Below are positions 38,441 to 48,994 of a stretch of 64,000 nucleotides of DNA, piece after piece. Below the pieces are notes generated by a model that had not been told where the DNA came from, made no database searches, and worked only from the letters and a program-made list of their open reading frames with translations. Numbering within the stretch: position 1 is the first letter of the stretch; the number at the start of each line of letters is the position of its first letter. Source of the stretch: Actinomucor elegans (taxonomy: Eukaryota > Mucoromycota > Mucoromycetes > Mucorales > Mucoraceae); the NCBI GenBank assembly GCA_026027325.1, contig JAMSLZ010000006.1:1240001-1304000 (forward strand). The letters run 5' to 3'. Position numbers and translations under genes: made by a program.

Positions 38441-40243
38441 AAAAAAAAAATTATTGTATCTTAAATCCCCTCCACAGTTCCTCCTCATGTCAAACCACTT
38501 TTTATTATTAGTAGTTATCCTGTAAACCTTTTTTCTCTCTCTCTCTTTTTTATCATTTTATCATTCCTCATTGTTTTAATACGTATATTATATTATTCCT
38601 CTTTTTTTTCCCTTTATAAATTAACTGATTCATTGCAAGAGATGCACAAAGTATATTAGATAGTAATCTATCTACATACAGTTGCCTCTGGATTCAGTCA
38701 CAGGTGACATGTTTGATTAGTGATATCAATGATGCGACAGATTATACCAAGCTATTTGGGTAAGAAACGTTGGAATTTAATAATTGTGATAAAGACATTC
38801 ATCATATTGGGATCCAATTGAGGCTTAATTAGATGAGCATGGATTGTTAAGTTGATCCGATAAATAAACCGAAATTAAAAGAGAGGTCTACAGAGAGATA
38901 GTTAAGATTGCATACGAGATACGTATAATGCACTGCTCATCATTAACAAATACAATGCATTAGAATGTCACATTTCGAGAAAAAAAAATTAATGAAGCTT
39001 CAACCTCTATCACATCAGTAGGTTCCAGTTTTCTTATCCAAAGCAGGACATGTAGTCTATCTGAATAATTCTACATTGCTAAATATTAATTCCATTAAAA
39101 ACATTTGAATTATTAAAGTTCAAATCAGGATGCCAATGCAGGTGAGGTAGACAGGATGCAATACGTATAAATGGTACAATAAAGCTGGATTCAATAAAGT
39201 TAGGCAACGTTCCAAGCTGGTTTCTTGTTTTTTTTGGTAAATCAAGTTTTTATTAAGGTCACATATCGTAAAAAAGAGGCAATATAAATATGAAATATAA
39301 AAGTGATAAAATAAAGATAGTGAGCATAGCCATTCACTGGAAGTCGCTCGTGTCAATACATCCATTGCTCCTGATATCGTTGATACCATTCTCTAAATTT
39401 ATGTAAATCTCAGGTAGCGATTTGAGCCATCGTTTAAAGGAAGGCAAACAGGGGCGCTCGGATATTGATATTTCAAAACAATCATACACTGTTGATCCGT
39501 GTATTTCCCTTTACACTCAGTAATATCAAAAATGTAAGCGCCATTTTTTATAGCAGTTCGATGTAGTCTGGCCTGAAGATTACGAGCATACTACTCGTTA
39601 GGTATTTGGCTGGAGGCAATATCAATGTGTAACGGCGATATTTTCGCTGACGGGGTGGCCGATTTGGATGCTTACACATAAAATTTAGGATTTGTTTTGT
39701 ATATAGAAGAAAGCATGCAGATGATGATGGTGATGATGATGATGAGCTTGTAATTAAATCTCAGGGACCAATAAAAACGGGAGTACATTGAGGTTGTAAT
39801 GAACGTTTGTTGGTGTTGGCTAATGCATTTATCATACAGTACAACGTCAATAGAGATGATTCGCAATAGATACAGTAGAACATTGTTTTGCTGAATCTAA
39901 TACTTTATGTAAGATAGAAATCACAATTGCGCAGTTATATAATCTATCAGAAAGCATGCTCTACTTTTTATTTTTCATGCTGGTTTTTTTTTTGGAATAA
40001 TCTAACAAGATCTAGAGTAACATATATACTTAATAGGTATGTTTGGCATAAAGCCATAGTGATTCCAATTAACTATCACACTTTAAATGTATTTCTTGTC
40101 TTCTCTTGGCAATTTTGACCCTATGTTTACTCATGTGAAACAAGACCAACACTTTAGACCGAAGCGAATGATATAAAATGACTTCATTTTCTTTCTTTTT
40201 TCGTAGCTTCTCTTTTTGCTTTCCAACTAATAATATATAAAAA
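38441..40243. other. intergenic between PAK and WW genes
   Basis: A T-rich 3' flank, then AT-rich sequence with a (GAT/GGT)n trinucleotide patch at about 39720-39745. No credible gene. Confidence 0.55.
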
Positions 40244-40858
40244 ATGGGATTGTTCTCGAGATCTAAATCTAAATCTAAATCACCTCAACCTCCAACTCAA
40301 TATCAAGCAGGGCCACCTGCTTATTCAACTACAAACCATAATAATAATTATGCACCACCTTCTCCACCAAAGCAACCCATGAACCCTGATACAAGGCCTT
40401 TGCCAAACGGTTGGATATCTCAGTACGATCCAAACTCCAAGAAGTACTTTTATGTTTACACTCCTACAGCTTTACGTCAATGGGAACATCCTGCTGATAA
40501 ACCACTAATGGCGAACCGAGGTGAAAATACTTCATATAGCCAGCAGTATGGACAACAACCTCAGTATGTGCAGCAATCACCATATACTCAGCCATATATG
40601 CAACAGCCTCAATATATGCAACAGCCTATAATGAGTAATAATAATCGATATGGCCGAACTGGTGGTGGTATGGGAGGAATGGGTACAATGGCAGCTGCTG
40701 GCATTGGCGGTGGTTTGTTGGGTTATATGATTGGTGATGCAATTGCAGACAGCCACCAGCCTGACATAATCGAAAATAATTACTATGGTGATGATATGGG
40801 TGGTTTCGATGGCGGAGGAGGAGGATTTGATGATGGCGGTGGATTTGATATGTTTTGA
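40244..40858 (+). CDS. WW-domain protein with Gln/Tyr- and Gly-rich tail
   Basis: A single-exon protein of 204 residues. A Ser/Lys repeat at the N-terminus (SRSKSKSKSP) precedes a Pro-rich stretch. A WW domain follows at about residues 50-85 (PLPNGWISQYDPNSKKYFYV, then LRQWEHP; both signature Trp present and the final Pro kept), which should bind Pro-rich peptides. Next come QQPQYVQQSPYTQPYMQQP-type repeats, a glycine-zipper-like segment (GIGGGLLGYMIGDAIAD), and a Gly/Asp/Phe-rich end. Similar small WW proteins with a Gly-rich C-terminus are widespread in fungi, with poorly defined roles. The gene ends 92 bp from the convergent mitochondrial carrier gene. Confidence 0.85.
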   Translation: MGLFSRSKSKSKSPQPPTQYQAGPPAYSTTNHNNNYAPPSPPKQPMNPDTRPLPNGWISQYDPNSKKYFYVYTPTALRQWEHPADKPLMANRGENTSYSQQYGQQPQYVQQSPYTQPYMQQPQYMQQPIMSNNNRYGRTGGGMGGMGTMAAAGIGGGLLGYMIGDAIADSHQPDIIENNYYGDDMGGFDGGGGGFDDGGGFDMF

Positions 40859-40950
40859 CAAGTTTCACTAGTTTAAATTAACTGTATCATACATGAAACA
40901 ATAAAAAAGCCATAACATTTCTATAATGATTTCTTTTAATAAATATAAAT

Positions 40951-42101
40951 CTAATAGTTGGTAGGGGATGGTGGTATAGATTTGAGAACCTGCTCATAAA
41001 CCAAGAAATTAAGCGAATGAATAGGAAAGGCTCTAATTAATGTAACATTTAGTCCTCTATAAAGACCTTTGAATCCATTCTTTTTGAATAGTGATATGGC
41101 ACAATCCATAACGCTCTTGTATTTTGGTTTTGGCATCATGATATCCTTTTGCATATTCGTCTTGATGGCATCCACTGGGAACACAATCAACCAACTCATA
41201 ATACCACAAAATCCACCAGACATAAAATGAGTTAAAGGACCAGCAGCGCTACCTTCTTTTGACAGAATACGTTTCATCGATTCATAACCACCAAAGTAGA
41301 TACCTGTGCCTAGCGCATCTCGAGCTGAATGACAGCCAACTCCACTCCAGAGTCCAAAAATACCCTTGCGCTGTACAATTTGCTTCACAGCTTTCCAGCT
41401 AGACGATTGAGCTAATTCATTGGCTGATAACTGCTGTCCTGCTTCAATCTGATTTTTCAGCATGACTTGCTCTAATTGACGCTGGATTTTCACTAGCTCC
41501 AAAGGGCAGCTCAATAGCGCAATGAACGCACCACTGACACCACCACTCATTGAGGATACTTTCAATACTTCAGGTAGCGTATCATACTTGTAACCTCTAT
41601 TTACAATCAATGATTTCTTGGTGCTTTCATAGATTGAAAAGGAAACTGACTTGATGATACTGACAGTGACCAGAGGTGGTATCATGCCTCGAAAGAAGCC
41701 TCTAGCACCTTCTTCAACATAGGTTACTTTTACGCAATCCATGATCGATTTATAATAGTGCGTCTGCATACGTGTCTTTATCGAGTCAAACTAAATATAT
41801 ATATATATGCAATGAATTAGATATAGAAAAAGTAAAATTATTATTAAATCTTACAGGAAAACCTGCCAAAACAGATATCACTGCTGCACTGGAAGCTGCA
41901 ATCACAGTTCTATTGGCTATATAAAAGGTATCAGTATCAAGGACTCTATATTAGTTTGACTTCAACTATACATTGTAATAGCTTTTGTCTTGTTGTGAGA
42001 TTGCTTATTTCGACATTGTTATTCCTTAGGTTATCGAAATCAGTTACACATATCGCTTTTATTGCCAAGTCACTGTACCTAAGATTTTCTTTTACAGACA
42101 T
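40951..42101 (-). CDS. mitochondrial carrier family (SLC25) protein
   Basis: An inner mitochondrial membrane metabolite carrier. Three minus-strand exons: 41972-42101, 41855-41916 and 40951-41790, giving 343 residues. The three Solcar repeats show PFDSIKTRMQ (formed across the 41791-41854 intron), CPLELVKIQRQLE and FPVDAIKTNMQ, each with the P-x-[DE]-x-x-[KR] signature. The partner motifs EGARGFFRGM, GIFGLWSGVG and NGFKGLYRGLN are also present. An N-terminal extension of about 45 residues precedes the first helix. The contact-site residues do not let me name the substrate; amino-acid or carnitine-type carriers are possible. The start is 228 bp from the start of the divergent ZCCHC8-like gene, so the two probably share a promoter region. 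Confidence 0.9.
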
Positions 42102-42329
42102 AATGATTCATTCAGAAATTAACTGATTTTTGAGTCGATCTCGGTGGTTTTTTTTTCTGGCACGTCTTGTATAGGGTTCAGCTTCAGTAAGAGCCTGGCC
42201 GAGATTTAGAAAAAGAAAAAAGAAAAAGAAAATAAGAAGCTTTGATACTTATCAGTCCAGGGTTAGTAGATTACCAGATTAAATCCCCTGAGTTTGAATC
42301 ACGCTTGTTCTTTTTAGTCCTCTTTAATA
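42102..42329. promoter_or_regulatory. head-to-head intergenic region, candidate bidirectional promoter
   Basis: 228 bp separate the start codons of the minus-strand carrier gene and the plus-strand ZCCHC8-like gene. The region holds T-rich and A/G-rich (aaaagaaaaaagaaaaag-type) tracts but no motif I can name. Shared regulation is inference from spacing. Confidence 0.5.
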
Positions 42330-43765
42330 ATGGCCTCTGCTGTTTTCAGGCAAGAAATCCTCGATCAACTATACAACGTACTCAAAGATCCAGCACATTA
42401 TGGCGACAAGTTCCTGTTAAAAATAACAAAAACACCCAAGGACGGCCTTGTATCCGTTAACCTACTATACAATATGGCCAAAGTGCTCAATCCTTACCCA
42501 TTGGCATATATTCAGCACTGCATTCCCTTGGATACCAAGCAGCGGTTCAAATGGAACAGTGACGCGTCCCGAGTTGGTTTAAAAGAATACGCCGGGTATT
42601 TTGAAACGGACGCCTATGGGTTTTCAGCAGAAACGCTAGAAGAAAAAGATATCACGATAGAAACGACTGACCGTAAAGTCATGCCTGTGCTTTATGATAA
42701 TGGTACCTTTTACGTGGATAATGAACATGCTCGACTGAAAGGGCAAGATACCACCACATGTGTTTATAAATACGACAAGTTGGATATAGATCCAATAGGT
42801 TCTAAAGATACATCGGCTGAGTAAGTTTTTAATCCATCTAGATTGATCCCAGTTTTAATCTTCTTCACGTCAGGTTTAGCTTACATACAAACACATGCTT
42901 TAATTGTGACAAGCCAGGCCATTCCGTAGGTAGTTGTCCTCTGGCGCTTGACAAGCATCGAATAGAGAAAAATAAAAGCAAGCATTATGCTGATGCTAAA
43001 CAAGAGATGAAAAGAATACATGAATGGATAGATACAAAACTCAAGATCGATGCATTTAGACCAGGTGTTTTATCGAAAAGCCTGCAAGATGCTTTAAATA
43101 TATCAATACCACCTGATGAGCCGCCTTATTATGCTCAAATGAGATGCAATGGATATCCACCAGGCTATTTGGGCTATGCGGATGAGGAAGAAGAAAAGCC
43201 ACTAAAGGTTTATAAAACCCAAGTAGATTATGAGCAAGTAGAAGAAACAACGGAGAAACATAATAGAGATACTCTTATTGAGCTTGTAGAATATCCGGGC
43301 TTACAATTCGTAAATATGACGCGACTGGACAAGTATTTAGGTCACAATGTCCAAGACTATTCAATAGACTCACAGTTGCAACAACAACAACAACAACAGC
43401 AGCAGCAGCAGCAGTCCCAGTATGATTATTCAATAAATACGCAGACAGACTACTTACCAGGCACGGCACACTGTCCACCGGGAACAGCACAAGCGAGATA
43501 TCCTCTGCCTGGAATTACACAAACAGCGCATCCTCCTCCTCCTGGAATTGCAGAGCAAACATATCTTCCACTTGGAATTACGCAAACAGCATATCCCCCA
43601 ATGGGAATAGTACAATCACCGACTAATATCGAAGCAAATAACCTACCTATAACTAATCCAGATACTATAGCGCTTACTACCCATACTGTTGCTAGCAAAC
43701 TGACAGAAGACAATCAATCTGTAGATATGGACCTCTCTTCTGATGAAGAACTTTGTGTAATATAA
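42330..43765 (+). CDS. ZCCHC8: ZCCHC8-like zinc-knuckle/PSP protein with N-terminal La-like domain
   Basis: Two exons, 42330-42820 and 42874-43765, giving 460 residues. The middle is clearly ZCCHC8-like: a CCHC knuckle (CFNCDKPGHSVGSC, residues about 171-184), then a PSP domain with FRPGVLSKSLQDALNI, MRCNGYPPGYLGYA and LVEYPGLQF. In animals ZCCHC8 is the scaffold of the NEXT complex, which brings Mtr4 and the exosome to nuclear RNA. The first 90 residues resemble a La motif: ILDQLYNVLKDPAHYGDKFL aligns by eye with the Q...YF...N/D-KFL core, and DGLVSVNLL with the GWVP region. I do not know this fusion from animals. After the PSP come a polyQ run (43378-43415), then degenerate PPG-I-TQTA repeats and an acidic DLSSDEEL end. 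The La-like call is inference; the ZCCHC8 call is strong. Confidence 0.88.
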
Positions 43766-43916
43766 ATATTTGCATAATAAAAGAAGCAGCTTTGAAACCC
43801 TAGCGTCGATCTTTTTCTTCTGAGACTCAAAAAAAAAGTCCACCTTCTGCCGCTTTCATTCCTGCTTTAAATTTTTCCGTTCAAGCGGCTTTCTCTTTTT
43901 TCACTTTATTTTTATC

Positions 43917-46540
43917 ATGTCTTCTCCAGAAGGGTACAACGCGATTCCTCGAGAAGACCCTGGCAATGCTTCACAACAGCAACGGCCAGCTTCTGATGCT
44001 TCAGAGCCAACCAAACAAGGGTTTCCCGCCAAAATTCAGGGTTGGTGGGCTCGCAACTGGGGCTCTTTGCGGACGGAGAATACACCTTTAATCAACAGAA
44101 ATCGTATGACGTTAGAAGCTCCTCGAAAGAGTTCCTTTCGTGTATTTCTAGAAATCCTAGTGATTGTTGGTATCTTCATATTGGCTGCTTCCATCATCTT
44201 GTTGGTAGCTAACACTAACGAACAAACCGGAGGTAATACTAGGCCATCTTGTTTTTGGCTTTGTGAACTGAATAGTAATTTCGATATATAGGATTCCCAA
44301 CAAGAAAACTGACTGCGGCGGAACAAATGATGCTGGACCTTCCTTCCACCAAAAGATTAAAAAGCTACTTGCGTACCTATACAGCTGAACCCCATTTAGC
44401 CGGCACCCCATCAGACAAAAGACAGGCTGAATGGACAGCCGAAAAGTTTAATGAGTTTGGTATCCCTAATACCAAGATTGAAACCTACTATCCTTTGTTG
44501 AACTATCCTGTTTCTCGTCGAATGGCCATTGTCTCAGGTCCAGAATATTTGCGTTATAACGCTACCTTGAAAGAGGAGCGGATAGACGAAGATCCGTCGA
44601 CCGAGGACCCTGACATTGTACCTTTATTTCATGGTAGGTATCATATACATGTTTAGTAGTTATCATTTCTCACCATCCAGTAGGCTTTTCTAAAAACGGG
44701 ACTGCAAAGGGCCCTGTGATCTATGCTAATTATGGTAGTCTTGAAGATTTTCAATATCTAGTAGATCAAGGCATTCAAGTCAATGGCAGTATTGCCTTAG
44801 TAAGGTATGGCACTACAGTTCGCGGCTTAAAGATCAAGGCAGCTGAAAAATATGGCTGTGTCGGTGTCTTGATCTACTCGGATCCCCTTGATGATGGACC
44901 CGTCGACAAAGATAGTACAGTAAACCCACCAAAGTCATATCCTGAGGGTCCTTGGCGTTCGCCAAGCTCTGCTCAACGTGGTTCTGTCCAGTACATATCA
45001 TTATTGGTGGGCGATGTATTGACACCTGGCATTCCTGCAACTGAAAACGCCACACGTATTAGAATGGAGGACTCCAACGTGTTACCCAGTATTCCTTCAC
45101 TGCCTCTATCATGGCAGGACGCTTTACCTTTATTAAAAGCAACAGAAGGACATGGTGTCACCGGTGAGTTTGATTGGCATGGTGGATTGGAAGAAGTAAA
45201 TTATTTCAGTGGACCCAGTGAAGGGCTAGTTGAAATGGAAAATATTGTCAAGTATAATATCACGCCTATATGGAATGTAGTTGGACGCATTGAAGGCTCA
45301 TTGGAGCCTCACCGCTCTATTATTTTGGGAAACCATCGCGACGCTTGGGTGTATGGCGCTGCTGACCCTTCTTCGGGTTCGGCCACTTTGGTAATGTGTA
45401 CTTTATTAAGACTGTATTTCCTTATTTTGCTAACCGTAACGCAAACTATTCCGTTGTGTAGCTGGAGCTCGCCCGTATCCTCGGTCAAATGTTGCAAACA
45501 GGTTGGAGACCCAAGCGCACCATTGTCTTGGCATCTTGGGATGCTGAGGAGTATGGAATGATAGGCTCCACTGAATGGGTAGAAGATAACAGAGAGTGGT
45601 TGAATGAAGAAGCAGTTGCTTACATCAATTGTGATTCTGCAACAGCTGGACCTTACTTTGGAGCTGGTGGGTCTCCTTCATTAACTCAGCTCCTATATGA
45701 GGTCACTAGTATGATCAAAGATCCACTCACTGGCAAAACTATCTATGAGGCTTGGGGAGAGCGCAGCAATGCTACAGATGTACCTACTGCTAGACCTCCT
45801 GTAGAAGTGATTGGTTCTGGATCTGATTTCACTGCATTCATGAGTCATGTTGGTATTCCAAGCATTGATATGGGCTTTAGCGGTGATTATGGAGTCTACC
45901 ATAGTGTTTATGATAGGTATACAATAGATATCTTTTCTCTATAGGCAGTAGTACTAACATATCTCTCTGTAGCTTTCACTGGATGGAAAAGTTTGGCGAT
46001 CCTACTTTTGAATATCATCAAGCTATGGTAAAGATCTGGGGCTTATTAGCACTTCGCTTAGCAGACGATCTCATTCTCCCTATCCATCCTTTGGAATATG
46101 CACACGAGTTGCAAAAGTACGTGCATCAGCTCTACTCTCGGTCTGCTCCTCACACTTTTCCAACGCTCAAGAAATCCATCAACGAGCTCATCAAGTCTGC
46201 TACTAGTTTTGAAGAGAGTCTGGTACAAATTCAACAAAAATTGAAACATTTTAACAATGGCGATGACGATCAGAAAATGTCTGAAAAATGGGCAAAACGA
46301 GTTGAAAAGATAAATGACCGTTTGACAGCTTTTGAGCGTGGATTTATTGATCCTGAAGGCATCAAGGGACGTGAATGGTACAAACACGTTGTTTACGCGC
46401 CTGGTCTTTGGACAGGATATTCAGGTCAGGTTTTTCCTGCTATATCCGATGCGCTTAATGCAAAAGATATGCGTTTGGCGCGTCATGCAGAATCTAAAGC
46501 TGCTAAGTGCATACAAAAAGCTCAAGATGCCCTTTTATAG
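43917..46540 (+). CDS. M28B zinc peptidase of the transferrin receptor / glutamate carboxypeptidase II family
   Basis: A type II membrane protein of the GCPII/Tre2-Vps70 family. Five exons: 43917-44232, 44292-44633, 44684-45390, 45462-45916 and 45973-46540, giving 795 residues. A cytosolic tail of about 75 residues precedes one membrane span (FLEILVIVGIFILAASIILL, about 78-99). A PA domain is inserted at about 175-330 (VIYANYGSLEDFQYL, GSIALVRYG, GVLIYSDP). The peptidase core keeps every expected zinc or catalytic position: GNHRDAW, AADPSSGSA, WDAEEYGMIGSTEW, NCDSA and GVYHSVYD. It is thus probably active, unlike vertebrate transferrin receptors. The C-terminal helical dimerisation domain runs from about 660. 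Exon 3 has a tandem acceptor (ccagtag, 44677-44683), either choice being in frame. It starts 151 bp after the ZCCHC8-like gene. Confidence 0.93.
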
Positions 46541-48994
46541 AAGCAGTATTATTTAACTGTTATCTTTTGGCATGTATCAATAGTGTATAACATTACTTTG
46601 CAGAATAAACAGTTTTATCTGCGGTTAGATATGATTAAGTTTGATTGAGTATAGTTTAATACAGATAAGGATATTTCGCGCATGAGAAGAGTAGTTGTCC
46701 AAGCCTTGTAAGTGCGCAGTATAAAATTTGCAAAAGGGTGTTGCGAGAGTTATATGAAATATATGTTGAATTCTGCTACAAAAAGGGACTACAGCAACTT
46801 GACCGTGCTGAATGCGCGATTTATTTATTGGTGTAAAAGAACAAAATCTTGATACTGCACAGATTGAGAAGTCTTACATACCATATTGCTATTGAGCACC
46901 AGGTTAGATGAACTGAGACTTTGAATACGCGTAGTAGTGCTTGTATCTTGACATCGTGTAGCACCGCCCAGGCACATGCTTGCTTTAAAGATTGTGTGTT
47001 AGTTACCTCGCGAAACTGTATGTTGCTCACAAACCAATACAAAGGAAAACGAAGCGAGTTGGGTTATCAAGACCTATTCTTTAATAGAGGCGCTAATAGA
47101 ATATTACAGTTTAATTTGAGCATAAGGTGTTGATTATGCATCACGTTTGACCGGGATCAGCTAAGTGATTTATACACCATTAAATTTATTATATATTTAT
47201 GAAATGCATGTAGTTGCCAGCGGATCATTCACAAGCATAATATGTTATCTTCAATTCAGCACAAGAAAGGCTTTGGAAGATGCAGAAGTCTCTTTTGAAT
47301 AGCTGCATGTGTATGTGCCACTACTATTGATCATATAGAGTAAATATAATATAATGCGCAGAATTACTTTTTATGAATAGAAACTGGTATTTGTTATTAT
47401 AGCCTAACCAAGCGTGCCATCTTTAGTACTAAAACAATTGTTGATCATTGTAAGAATCTGGTTAAAGTCATTGACGGTATTGAAACTACTGTGTATATCG
47501 CTACTATTACCACCAGAACTCTTGCAGTTAGTTACACACACTGATGCTGTATTTATCAGTAGATTACTTTTGAATTCTGCACTGTTTAACCCCCCCCCCC
47601 CTCTTCTGTTGTACACTGGTTTCTCTTAGTGGCGATGGGTCTTTCCTTATCAGTAGAATCCAAAAAATCACTTCAAAGGCTTTCAGTACCGCTACTATCA
47701 CAACTATCGACTTCAGAACCATTCCTATTGCAGTTACTGAAACCTTTACTACCAGCGACCTTATCCTCTTTAATCCATCTGTTATTAATGATCTTCCTAG
47801 GAAATAATCAGCGCTTCGGTTCAGATGATCACTATCATTGGGTCGAAGTAAAGAAAATGATGGTTGATCATTATCATTTCTTCAATTAATACTTTTATTA
47901 CTACTAAACCTACTACTAGATAACTCCAGTAGTGAATGCCTAAACCTCCTAACCCATATAATACAATATGGGGTTAATTCGAGTTTGATAAGCCATGAAA
48001 AATTAGAAAATGATAGTTTCTTATTGCCAGAATTAAACGCGCTCTGTAGTATAGGCATATACCTTGGCGCATAGTAAGAACATGTAGCACGATTCATAGT
48101 AAAAAAAAAAAAATCCTGATCGTAAGAAAAGCAGAAAATGTGCCCCATAATATAAGCGTATGAATGCATTTATAGAAAAAGCATACAACATACCAAAGAA
48201 TATAGCTATGTATTTTAATTCATAGTAAAGCAATATAACGCGTCACAGGTATTCATAATTGCAGTATATTACGGTACAAAGGCAGTGTTTGGAGCCGAAG
48301 ATGATGGCTACAATTAATTAAAAAAAAAGACAATTTTTACAGAGTACTGATGGGGATTCTAGGCATCCTGACTTTTTTTTTTTTTTGTAGAGCGTGAAGA
48401 CGGTACTTTTGAGGCGTGATTTATAAGGAACATGTGTAAAATCTGTTTGAGAATATGTAAATGTATGTCCTGCATATTCTGCAGTCCACACTATTAGTGG
48501 AAATCTCTCCGAAAAATAAAATGAAATCATCTTTCAAATAAGGTGGTATTCATAAAGTAATGAATTGTGAAATATCGCTATAAAAGCCTAAAGCTTTATA
48601 ACATTTAAGCAGTTTTACAAATTCTAACATTGTTAAGGCCCTAAAAATCCATTAGCCAGAACAATTAAATGGTGTTTTACATGCGTTTACTAGGTCGTAA
48701 AGTCTTAGATATCTTGACTGGTTATGGATTTAGATGAAGTGGTTTTAATGATGTTTATTGAACGCATATTACAGAAAGCATACTTTAAATCTAATTATTT
48801 GATACAACTGATATCTCATTTTCAATATAATTTAGTCGTTCATAAAGTATATAACTTCTTTTAACAACTACCATCCTTTATTGATATAAATGTTTGTCCA
48901 TGTAGATGGTAAAAATGGGTGGTACATACATTTTTCTGATATGAGAAGCTAATTACTTGATATCGTTTAGATATAATATCAACATTCATTATAT
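46541..48994. other. long intergenic region
   Basis: It lies between convergent gene ends. 47400-47890 is less AT-rich and has overlapping open frames on both strands of biased composition, plus a C10 run near 47591-47600; I found no family. The rest is AT-rich. Confidence 0.5.

Noticed and set aside
39716..39745. GAT/GGT trinucleotide repeat as a possible coding repeat
   Set aside because: The surrounding frames close quickly and no gene structure is seen, so it is a simple repeat.
42255..42310. tRNA-like stretch (gtttgaatcacg resembling a T arm)
   Set aside because: No acceptor stem, D arm or anticodon stem can be folded around it, and the A box is absent.
46821..47133. Minus-strand frame with WFVSNIQFREVTNTQSL
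   Set aside because: Protein-like in part but short, with no start or splice context and no family; it could be chance.
47404..47889. Overlapping open frames on both strands
   Set aside because: Composition is biased and repetitive, no splice model or family fits, and neither strand is favoured.
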